A stretch of DNA of 64,000 nucleotides from Lathyrus oleraceus. Taxonomy: Eukaryota > Streptophyta > Magnoliopsida > Fabales > Fabaceae. The stretch covers positions 418,477,819-418,541,818 of the forward strand of contig NC_066584.1 of the NCBI RefSeq assembly GCF_024323335.1, written 5' to 3'. Position 1 is the stretch's first letter, and each line of letters begins with the position of its first letter. The notes under the pieces are model-generated. The model worked only from the letters and a program-made list of their open reading frames with translations, did not search any database and had not been told where the DNA came from. The position numbers and the translations under genes are program-made. Of this stretch, positions 35,907 through 45,511 are shown in pieces.

Positions 35907-36343
35907 TCATACCTGATGGATCCTAGGAGCATTTGTTTGAGCAAAATACTCCTTCAAATCTTCCCAAATATCTCTCATAGTTGATATGTGCGAGATGTTG
36001 TCGTGCAAAATTGGATCTACAACATTGTCGATCCATGCCATGACCATTGAATCAGCATTCTCCCAATTGTAAAAGTCTGGATGGTTTTTACAGGTTTCTT
36101 GATAGATCCATGAATGAAACCTAATTTGCTTTTCGCCCGTAATGTCGTTCTCATGTAGCGCACCCAATTGTGATGATTCTCGCCTTTGAGCATTGTAGCT
36201 ATGAGCGCCGTTCCTGGATTATCAGAGGGACCAAGATGATATGATGATGTGTTTGTGATAACGGAAGTCAATTTTCTACTATTAGAGGTATCATTCTTCT
36301 CCACACTTTCACCATCTGAATCAGAATCTCGCTCTGATACCAT
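35907..36343 (-). pseudogene. Gag of K, degraded
   Basis: The copia gag N-terminal block (YHLGPSDNPGTALIATMLKG, then NHHNWVRYMRTTLRAKSKLG) is followed by a frameshift to FYNWENADSMVMAWIDNVVD. The frame opens at an ATG made of the last LTR base plus the first two bases of the primer site. Confidence 0.85.
36331..36342 (-). other. Primer binding site of K (tRNA-iMet type)
   Basis: Minus-strand TGGTATCAGAGC is a full match to the standard initiator-methionine site and directly abuts the 5' LTR with no spacer. Confidence 0.92.
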
Positions 36344-36562
36344 AATGAAATAACATAAACTTTGTAAAAATACTTGTATGTATTGAATATTTTGTATAAT
36401 TTACAATCATTATATAGTTATACAAAGAGATAAATAAGGATTATATTTTAGAAAGTAAATCATTATATACCTTGACAAATAAACTCTAATTCATTATCAC
36501 AATCTGTCACAATAAATGCTAACCATACAACTTATGCCAACCAATAATACTACAACTCATTA
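36343..36562 (-). repeat. 5' LTR of K
   Basis: 220 bp, starting TAATGAGTTG and ending TTTCATTA on the minus strand, with the primer site next to it. Confidence 0.88.
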
Positions 36563-37674
36563 TTTACTCTGTCAAATAAAAAGCGCAAGTTTAACTTAGA
36601 ATTTATTAACACTTGTATATTTTAGAAACTCTTGAGTCTCAAGAGTCTTTCTATGTTGTTTTTTGTCTACACCTCTGATTGTATATCAAGTGTTGTTTTG
36701 CAAAATCTCTTAATTGTAAGTTAGGGTTTAAGAAGTCTTTTGCTAAGTGCTTGAGAATTTGAGGACTCTTCCTTGAATGCTTGAGAATTGGAAGTCTCTT
36801 ACTTGAGTGTTTGAGCATTGAAAGTCTCTTGCTTGTATGCTTAAGCATATAAGTCTCTTACTTGTATGTTTGAGCAATATAAGTCTCTTGTTTTGTGCTT
36901 AAGCAGTTGTAATCAATTTTGATTATAGTGAAAATACCTTGGAAGTGCAAGGGGAATGGAATGCTCTCGATTTGTGAGAGGGACCAGGATAATTGCTTAT
37001 GTCTCTCTTGCTTTCTTTTATATCTCTGATCTACTTTCATCTGCTGCCAAACACTTAACTCTGATTCAGATCCTAGACCTTGTGCTTAGAATTTGATAAG
37101 AAATTTTCTAAAAAGAAAAATCAAGCTGGCATAATTCACCCCCCCTTCTTGTGTTTTTCTCACCTTCAACCACCACTATTTGTTATACAGCTACTAAGGC
37201 CTACGAGTGTCATTGCCCTTGCAGTGGGTAATGTCACACCCCAACTTAATTAGCCTTTAAAATTGTTTGTTTATTTAATATAAACGATTTATTTATTTAA
37301 ATAATTATTTTATGTTATTTATGAGGTATTTTCCCGGTGTCGATATTTGTGGTGATTTGTGTTTAATAAATTAGTTTTTGTGGGATTTAATTAATTAATT
37401 AATAGAAATTGGGAGAATAGTGAAGGATGAGGTAAAAAAATGGAAAATAGATGGTTAGTAATAAAGAGCTTATGTTTAGTTGGGCCAAGAGTTTAATTAA
37501 AAGGAACTTAATTAAATTACTATATGTTTTAAGAGAAATAGAAAAGAAGGATTTTAGAGCATTTGTTAGTAAACGTGAAAAAGAGAAGAAAGGGAGCTAG
37601 GGCTTGGAAAATGAGACTCCATGGAAGATTGCTGGATTTCTTTTGCTGGAATTCTAAGGTAAGGGAGAATTATT

Positions 37675-39781
37675 TGTAACATCCTAAATTCGATTAATTA
37701 ATTGAATTGAATTGTTTGTGTATTTATTTGGTTATTAGGTATTTTAATTAAAATAAATTATGTGATTATATGTCTTGATGGGGTGTGTTGGTATTAGTGA
37801 GGTGTGGTGAGAATATAGGCGTTTGATAGAATAATTACCGACAACTAGAAATTTGAATAATAATTATTTTTAATTAATATTATAAATAAAATAGAAATTT
37901 TTGGCATTATCTTAGAAATTATTGAATTAATTAAATTAAAGAGAAACTATGAGTTAGTAGAGGAATAATGGGCAATGGAAAGATTTTGGAGAATAAATTG
38001 GGGGTAGTGAGGGAAATACCTAAATGAAAAGATTAGGTTTATTTATAAATATAGGAGTGTGAGATTTGGGAGAAATTTTACGGTATGTGCAAAATAAGAG
38101 TTGGAGAAAAAGTGAGAAGAACAAGTCTAGGGCTTAAGGAGGGAAGGAACAAATTATGATTAGAGAGTTTGCTACGGGAAAATCTAAGGTAATAGGGAGA
38201 TGTGCCTTTCACTATGAGTGTATTGCATGATAGGGTATATAAGAGAGGTCCTTGTTCTCATTAGGGTTGTATGATTTTGTTTTTGATATGTTATTGTTGT
38301 GTTAAAACCTAAGAAATTGATGATTGGATGTGCTTGATTATGTGATTGTGTGACTGAAAATATGTATGAATCATTTTGTCTGTGAATACATGAAATTCTG
38401 CCATTGATGTATGTATGAAGCTTTGATCATGAGTATGGATGTTAGTGAGATTGATGATTTAATTGTATGACAAAATACCATGAACCATGATTGGTATGTA
38501 TATTATAAGATGTTTGGTTGTTGTAATAACATGGTGTACTATTAAATTCGTGTCATGGGATAATTGAATGGAGGAATAATGGTTGGGATGATGTATGAAG
38601 GATAAGGGGTGAAGGGGATGAAGATTGTGTGTGAAAACTGAGAAACATTACCGGTGGCAATCGATTGTCACCCCATGGTAATTGATTACACGCATTACAC
38701 TTTTAGAAAAAAAATAACATGTTAATAGATTGTTGGTTCTAATTAATCGATTGCATGGCCTTCTGAAGCGATTTTTAAGAAAGTTGTAATGTAAATGATT
38801 TTGATAACAATGATTGTTGTAGGCCAATTTTTGAAAAAAAAACTATTTTGAACTATGTTGCATTGCCCGACAATTTTGGCCATAACTTTAGTTCCGTAGG
38901 TCCAAACAAGGTATCGTTTGAAGCGTTAAAAAGATAACACACAGAGCTAACTCATGGTAGTGCTTGATGATATAATTTATTTGTAGTAGTGTGTTAATTA
39001 TAGGAATTTATGTGATTAAATGTATGATTAATTAGTGAATCATTGTGTGTACTTGATGATGAGTTGATGTTATAATGATTTAACATGATAGGAAGTTGGT
39101 GTGAATATGCATTTGATGAGGTGTTGTTGCTTGGTGTTTTTTTGTTAATTATCGTGACATTGATTCATTGTTGTGTGTTGAGAATGGTGTTGTGCATAAT
39201 AGTGATAAATGCATGGTGATAATTTTGGTGATAATGCATGTTGTTGAAAGTCATACATCATGGTGTACGGGCTTCAGTCCAATATTGGTGTGTTGTGGTC
39301 TTTTGGCGGGGATTCGGAAGCGAGTAGCTAGTTCCACATGAGAATCGATTAAGCGTTAATTGTGGTGAGAGTAGCGAATTGGTGTGCTCTGGTCCTATGG
39401 TAGGGATTCAGGAGCAAGATGGATTTGTGTTGTCCATAATGATACCATATGCATAAGTGTCATATCGTGTCGTGAGTCACATTTCATATGTATATATGCA
39501 TGTTGTTAAGAATGGGTGTGAGACTATGATGTTGTTGACTATGTATTAAATGCATGTTATGTTATATGTTCTTTACCTTAACATCCTTTACACTTTTTAT
39601 ATTGAATGTTGCTTCTTACCCCCCCTCATTTGCTTCATATTATCCACCATGGACATCTTGCAGATACACATGAGTGATCATTATTGTTATGTATGAAAGG
39701 TTGCTTGTTGTGTTGTCATTGGCGACACTTTATATCGTCGTGTAAATATTTTAAATAAGTTTAGGGGTTTAAAGTGTTACA
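37675..39781 (+). repeat. 5' LTR of G (2107 bp)
   Basis: Starts TGTAACATCC and ends aaagtgttaca, directly before the primer site. Its last ~50 bp matches the end at 42815-42862. It contains scattered AATCGATT words near 38660-38750. Confidence 0.85.
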
Positions 39782-39784
39782 CAG

Positions 39785-39796
39785 TGGTATCAGAGC
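39785..39796 (+). other. Primer binding site of G (tRNA-iMet type)
   Basis: TGGTATCAGAGC lies three bases after the LTR end. Confidence 0.92.
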
Positions 39797-40075
39797 CTGA
39801 TTGGTCCATCCGACCATGGTTTTAACATGTTAATTACTCCCTATTACACACATGTGTGTGAAACAATATTGGTGCTCGTTTATTTTTCTAACTGCTTATC
39901 TGTAGGAGCAGGATTGAAACAAGTAAGGGAAAGGCTTTTGTTTCTCTACGAGGTTTCAGGTTTGGAGGACTGGTTTAACGTGTCACTAGTTGTAAGGTTG
40001 CAGGTTGTTAGATGAGCCAGTATTGTTTCATGAGTTTGTTGAAGAGGGAGATTTGAAGTACATATTTGTTGGTGT

Positions 40076-42745
40076 GTGTCAAGATTGAATTGGGAATTGT
40101 CTTATATGGTTGGGAGTATGATTGTTGATACCACGACTCTGGGTCCAGTAACCACCTCGTGGGTTTGTTTAAATTGTCCACTTACTATTTTCGGTAAGAA
40201 TTTTGGGATAGATTTAGTATGTTTATCGTTGAGACAACTCGATGTTATCCTTGGAATGAACTAGTTGGAGTTCAATCTGGTTTATAGGCATGGCAACATA
40301 ACCCCTACCCGCGGGTACCCACCCGAACCCGCCCTGAAGTTGACGGGGAAAACTCGTTTTGACTGGGTTTGGATTCAGGTTTGGGTTTTCCCCGATTATA
40401 AAATATGGGGACGGGTCGGGTAATGGGGACACTAGTACCCACCCCATTTATCTCATTTCGTACATTATTATTTATTTTTGATAATTTAGAATATTAAATA
40501 TGTGGTCAATGTTTTGATATTTTAATTTGAATTTATTATTTAAAATATTTGAAATATCTGTATGGAATTTTTTTATTATTTTATTTTATTATTTGTAATG
40601 TAACTTTATTTTGAACATAATAAATATTTCTATTAAAAAAATTAATTTCACTAAATGAATGGTGGCGGGGCGGGGATACCTGAACCCAACCCGAACACGT
40701 TTGGGACGAATTTGGATTTTGATTCTCCATCTCCGTTTGGGTTTTGGGCGGTGAACAGGGGCTGTTTGGGGATTCGAGTTTGGGTTTTGGGGAGGTAAAA
40801 ATCGTCCTTGACCCACCCCGTTGCCATGCCTACTGGTTTATATCAATTGTTACGACAAGTCAATGTCGTTTCTAGAGTTTGATGCAAGTGACGAATTGTT
40901 TGTATCTGAAAAGCAAGTGGATGAGTTCATGAATGATGAGGTTAGGGTGTTTATGATGTTAGCTTCTATAAAGGCTGAAAGTAAGGTTACGGTTGGTGAG
41001 TTACCAGTGGTATGTGATTTTCTAGAAGTGTTTCCAGATGACATCAGTGATTTTTCGCCAGAGCGCAAGGTGGAGTTTGCGATAGACTTAGCACCTGGTT
41101 CTAGTCATATGTTGATGGATCCTTATATAATGTTTGCTTCAGAGTTGAGTACACTGAAGAAGAAGTTGGGAGAGCAGCTTAAGAAGAAGTTTATTTGGCA
41201 TAATGTTTCTTCATAGGGTGCATTGATGTTGCTAGTCAAGAAGAAAAATGGTAGCATGAGTTTATGTGTTGACTATCGACGACTGGATAAGGTGACTATC
41301 AATAACAAGTATCCACTTCTGAGGATTGATGATTTGATGGATTAGTTGGTAGGTTCTTGTGTTTGTAGCAAGATTGATTTACGTTCGGGTTATCATCAAA
41401 TTTGTGTGAAACCATAAGATATTCTGAAGATTGTGTTTAGAACGAGGTATGGTCATTATGAGTATTCAATGATGTTGTTTGGTATGTCTAATGCACCTGA
41501 AGTGTTCATGGAGTACATGAATAGAATATTTCACCTGTATTTAAATCAGTTTGTGGTTGTGTTCATCAACGACATCTTGATATATTCGAAGTATGATGAA
41601 GAGCATGTAGAGCATCTGAGAGTTGTGTTACAGACCTTGAAAGAGAAAAAGTTCTATATGAAGTTGTCTAAGTGTGAGTTATAGTTGCGAGGAGTTTCCT
41701 TGGTCACGTGATTTCTAGTGGTATTATTGTTGTTGATCCATCTAAGATAGATGTTGTGTTGCAATGGGAGACTCTGAAGTATGTTAGACAAATTAAAAGT
41801 TTTATTGGTTTGGATAGTTACTACAAGAAGTTTATTGAAATCTTATAGAAGTTAACATTGCCTTTAACTCAGTTGACTCGAAAGGTTCAAGATTATGATT
41901 GAGGTTTGAATTGTGAAGAGAGTTTTCAAGAACTCAAAAGAAGTTGACATTAACGCCAATTTTGATTTCGTTGAATCCAAGTGGGTCCTTTATGATGTAT
42001 TATGATGCTTCAAAGATGGGTCTAGGTGGTGTGTTGATGCAAAGTGGTCAGGTTCTGGCTTACGCTTCTAGACAACTGGGAGTTCATGAAAGGAATTATC
42101 TTACGCATGATCTCGAGTTGGCAGTCGTGGTGTTCGTGTTGAAGATGTAGAGGCATTATTTGTTTGGCTCAAAAATTGAGGTGTTAAGTGATCACAAGAG
42201 TTTGAAGCATCTATTCGATCAGAAATAGTTGAATATGCGACAAAAGAGATGAATCAAATTTTTGAAGGATTGTGATTTTGGCTTGAGTTACCATCATGGT
42301 AAAGCCAATGTTGTGGCTGATGCGTTGAGTAGGAAGTTGTTGCATATGTCGATGTTAATGGTTTGAGACTTAGAATTGATTAAGCAATTTAGAAACATGC
42401 GTTTGGTGTGTGAAGTGACTCCTAACACTGTGAAGTTATGCATGTTGAAGTTAACCAGTGGTATCCTTAAAGAGATCAAAGAAGGACATAAAGTCGATTT
42501 AGGATTGGTTGACCGATTAGTTTTAATCAATCAAAGAAAATGAGGTGATTTTATAATCGATGAGAGTGAGGTAACGAGGGTCATAGACAAGGTTTGTATG
42601 TTAAATATACCCGGGCTTAAAAATAGTATTCTTGAGTAAGGTCATAAGAGTGGTTTGAGTATTAATCATGATGCCACTAAGATGTATCAAGAATTGAAAG
42701 AGATGTTTTGGTGGCCAAGGATGACGAAGGAAGTAGCTATGAAAT
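40076..42745 (+). pseudogene. Pol remnants of G
   Basis: By alignment to H: the end of protease and its linker ([40 protein letters not shown]), interrupted by the MITE, then the connection to RT (40841 on). RT keeps [20 protein letters not shown], but its catalytic block reads FINDILIYS instead of F-I-D-D. RNase H (about 41944-42320) and the integrase N-terminal part (MFWWPRMTKEVAMK) follow. At least four H tryptophans (near 41215, 41684, 42148 and 42249) are stops here. Confidence 0.88.
40285..40832 (+). mobile_element. hAT-type MITE (548 bp)
   Basis: Perfect 13 bp terminal inverted repeats TAGGCATGGCAAC / GTTGCCATGCCTA, flanked by the perfect 8 bp duplication CTGGTTTA (40277-40284 and 40833-40840). 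An 8 bp duplication is the hAT hallmark. No transposase. The ends carry GC-rich 'acccg/cgggt' words and the centre is AT-rich. It interrupts G's protease linker, so it inserted after G did. Confidence 0.93.
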
Positions 42746-43270
42746 GTTTTTCCGCTGCATAGTTTCAAATGATTTGATATATTTTTGAAGGGTTGTCGTT
42801 GGAGATACCTTAAATTGTTGTGTAAACCTTTTTAAATAAGTTTCAGTATTTAAGGTGTTACATTATTCATCTAAGGGTGCCTTAATCATGAAAGGGTAGA
42901 AAGGTTTCCCTTAACCTCCAATATGATTTTCTTCCTTCTCTTTTGATAGAATATTTGATGAATTACATGATTGTGATGTTGTTTTATGCCATGGATTGAT
43001 TGAAATTTGTATTATGTGAATATGATGCTTATTGTTGATGTTAAACTGTTCATAAGCATGAGGTTTGGAATGAAATTTAGGGTTTTATAGCATGAACGTA
43101 ATTCTGAATTTTGATTATTAATTGATGGAATAACATGTTAATTAATAGGAAATAACATGCTAATATTTGTTAATCATATATGTAATAATTATAGATTGTT
43201 TGGAAGTGTTCTAAAGGTTTTGTAATGACATAACACATTTTTGCATATGTTAACAGGGTGAGAGGCGTCA

Positions 43271-45387
43271 TGTAACACCCCAATTAAAATAAGCTAATTA
43301 TTTAATTTAAATTAATATTTTATTTATTAATTTAATTGAATAATTAGAAGTTTGGATTAATAATATTATTATTTTGGAATAATAATTATTGGGATTATTA
43401 TTATTGGATTATTATTTTTTATTATTGGAATAAAGTGGAAATCAGTAAAAAGGTCCCATTTAGTAAAAAAGGTTATTGTTTTCACGTGAAAAGGAAAAAG
43501 AGACAGAACGTGGAAAAGGGCAAAAAGAGAACCAGAGAACAAGGGATTGAAGGGAGGAAAAGCTTGAAGCTGCAGAATTTGCCGGATTAACTCAGGTAAG
43601 GGGGGTTTATCGTTGATTAACGGGTATTGTATGATAATATGTCATGGGTAGTGATAGACCTTTAATTTACCTTTGAATTGGATGATTATGATGAATTTGT
43701 GGAAATAATTGATGAACGAAATTGGGTGATAACCGAAAGAAATTCGTAGGAAATTGCATGTGATAATGTCAGGAGTTGTGAAATCGAATAGGGAATGATT
43801 CGGGTTAGATGATATGAGTGATTTCTGTGTAAATTTGGACTGTGGAAGGTGAGATCGAATAGAACTCGTAGCAGGAAAAACCATAGCAGATCTGGAAACC
43901 TGGTTTCTGGTCATACGCGTATGGCACTAGGCAATACGCGTATGGGATGGCTGGTACGCGTATGGCGCTAGGCAATACGCGTATGGATGAGGAAGATGAA
44001 ATTTTGAACGTAAAATGGTCTCTGGTGGTACGCGTATGGGGAAGTGATACGCGTAGCATACGCGTATGGAATTGGGCAATACGCGTATGGCTTGGTCAGG
44101 ATTTAGGCAATACGCGTATGGCATGGGCAATACGCGTATGGGCAGGATTGTGATTTCCTGTGCTGTTGTTGTGCAGTTTTTGACTGGTTAGGCTGAGTAG
44201 TGAGACTTAGCTGAGGTATGATGTAATAGGGATCATTTCCCGTTGTTTTGAGTAGTATAGGTATTAGTAGAGTGTGCTAATACTGTGTTTGATTTTATGG
44301 CATGTTGTGATATGCTTTTGTGATAAATGTATTGACAATATGTTGAGGATAGGTGTTGATATGCAGGATGCTGTGAATGTATCAGTTATGTATGCATTTG
44401 TGAATAGACTGTTTGTGGCTTAGAGTGTGAGCATATGTCTATTTTGAGTTGTTGTTGTTGTTGTATTGCTAGGTAATTAGCATGCATGATTAGCCTGTGG
44501 GGCTGTAGCTAATTCCCATGGTGAGGAATTAGTGAGTGAATTCTTGTGGAATTGTTGCTGATGTTGGCATACTAGATGAGTAGTGTGCATAGTCTAGCCT
44601 TTGGGGCTGTAGCTAATTCCCATGGTGAGGAATTAGTGAGTGAGTCATTAGATCTCAATGAGTGGGACTAGTGAGCTCAGTAGCCGTATCCAGAGGGATC
44701 GGTGAGCTTGGACTATATGTTCAAGAAGAGTCGGTACCGCATTTCATGGAGTCTCATTACATAATGAATGCATGGCATAGCCTGTGGGGCTGTAGCTAAT
44801 TCCCATTGTGAGGAATTAGTGAGTAAATCGTTGTGTTGTGTTGTTGGTGTTGAGCATGTTTTGAGATTTTACCTATACTATTTGTTATTATTGAGTATGA
44901 GGTTGCGTTGATACTGCTGTTATGGAGTGGGTAGTCTGGTTAGGGTGATTTGATGCGTTATTTACTTAACATTACATGTTGTTGTATAATGCTTGTTATA
45001 TTGATTGAGGAACTCACCCTTACAACTATTTTTCAGGTAACGAGCAGTGAGTTGAGTAGAAGATAATGTTGGAGTCTAGTGTAGTCTCCTAGTGGGTCAT
45101 GCTCTGGTAGATGTAACATCGGGATGGGATGTTTGAATATTTTATTGATTGGTCGTGAATCATTTTGCATGTAATATGTTACATGTTTGGAATAATTGAA
45201 TTGATTTCTATCCGCTGCGTATTATGCAGATACTTTATATTTTGAATTGGATAAATGAGCATGACAGGACACTTTGATGATTAGTGTGTGATGTTTGTGT
45301 GACACCCTTCGGGGCATAATTACTCTGATTAATATGTTATTATTTTTTTTATTTAAATAATTTGGGGTATTTTAGAAGGGTGTTACA
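43271..45387 (+). repeat. 5' LTR of H
   Basis: Starts TGTAACACCCCAATTAAAAT and ends GAAGGGTGTTACA. It holds a ten-copy TACGCGTA array (43914-44138) and three copies of a hairpin CTAATTCC / GGAATTAG with an 8-base loop (44509-44532, 44613-44636, 44796-44819). Confidence 0.96.
43914..44138 (+). repeat. Array of ten TACGCGTA palindromes in LTR H
   Basis: The 8 bp palindrome recurs ten times in 225 bp, mostly as (c/a)aTACGCGTAtgg, separated by 5-50 bp of unlike sequence. The second LTR has the same array at 50568-50792. It lies about 640-870 bp into the LTR. Confidence 0.93.
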
Positions 45388-45391
45388 TTAG

Positions 45392-45403
45392 TGGTATCAG
45401 AGC
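45392..45403 (+). other. Primer binding site of H (tRNA-iMet type)
   Basis: Exact TGGTATCAGAGC, four bases after the LTR end. Confidence 0.96.
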
Positions 45404-45511
45404 ATAGTCGGTCGAGTCGAGTCATAATTATTCTCTTTCCCCTGTACGGGATAGGTGTTGTGTAACCCTATCAGTACTTATTGTTTAGCTTGTTTGGGTT
45501 TCAGAATAGAG

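Larger units (their letters stand above)
31847..36562 (-). mobile_element. Degenerate Ty1-copia element K with TA...TA termini
   Basis: Two ~220 bp LTRs (31847-32069 and 36343-36562) in direct orientation bound a 4.3 kb internal region. The internal order on the minus strand is gag, protease, integrase, reverse transcriptase, RNase H, the copia order. LTR termini are TAATGA...TCATTA instead of TG...CA. The primer site abuts the right LTR. Flanks gttac (31842-31846) and tttac (36563-36567) are a probable target duplication with one change. Every domain has frame breaks, so the copy is dead. Confidence 0.9.
27349..37168 (+). mobile_element. SIRE/Maximus-type Ty1-copia element E, 3' part, with nested insertions
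   Basis: A degraded env-like frame (27351 on), a purine tract and a 3' LTR (30234-37168) interrupted by J and K. Removing the inserts leaves an LTR of about 1.17 kb, normal for this lineage. The element's 5' part lies left of D, outside the window. Confidence 0.72.
30234..37168 (+). repeat. 3' LTR of E, split in three
   Basis: Pieces are 30234-30649, 31689-31846 and 36563-37168. It starts TGTTGGAACAAAATTGG. It ends with cataattcacccccccttct followed by TTTTTCTCACCTTCA, the characteristic end of Maximus-like LTRs. The last piece has a run of ~30 bp aagtctcttgcttg-type repeats (36690-36900). The flank 37169-37231 is 63 bp of sequence with no recognisable feature before element F starts. Confidence 0.75.
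37675..42862 (+). mobile_element. Decayed Tekay element G
   Basis: It has a 5' LTR (37675-39781), primer site, protease-RT-RNase H-integrase remnants and a truncated 3' LTR end (about 42750-42862). The TTATT duplication at 37670-37674 and 42863-42867 is exact. Gag is deleted: the leader jumps to protease sequence near 40076. The end of integrase and most of the 3' LTR are also gone. A hAT-type MITE sits in the protease region. Confidence 0.9.

Noticed and set aside
43914..44138. The TACGCGTA array as a CRISPR-like array
   Set aside because: Plant nuclear retrotransposon context, 8 bp palindromic units, irregular spacing, and no cas genes.
43947..44153. Open frames across the TACGCGTA array in the LTR of H (both strands, both LTRs)
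   Set aside because: They are a consequence of the repeat, with low-complexity residues and no domain.
45455..45511. Upstream in-frame ATG of the H polyprotein as the start
   Set aside because: The added 19 residues are not gag-like. The ATG at 45512 opens the conserved MAGRGRDD start, and F's gag begins at the equivalent place.
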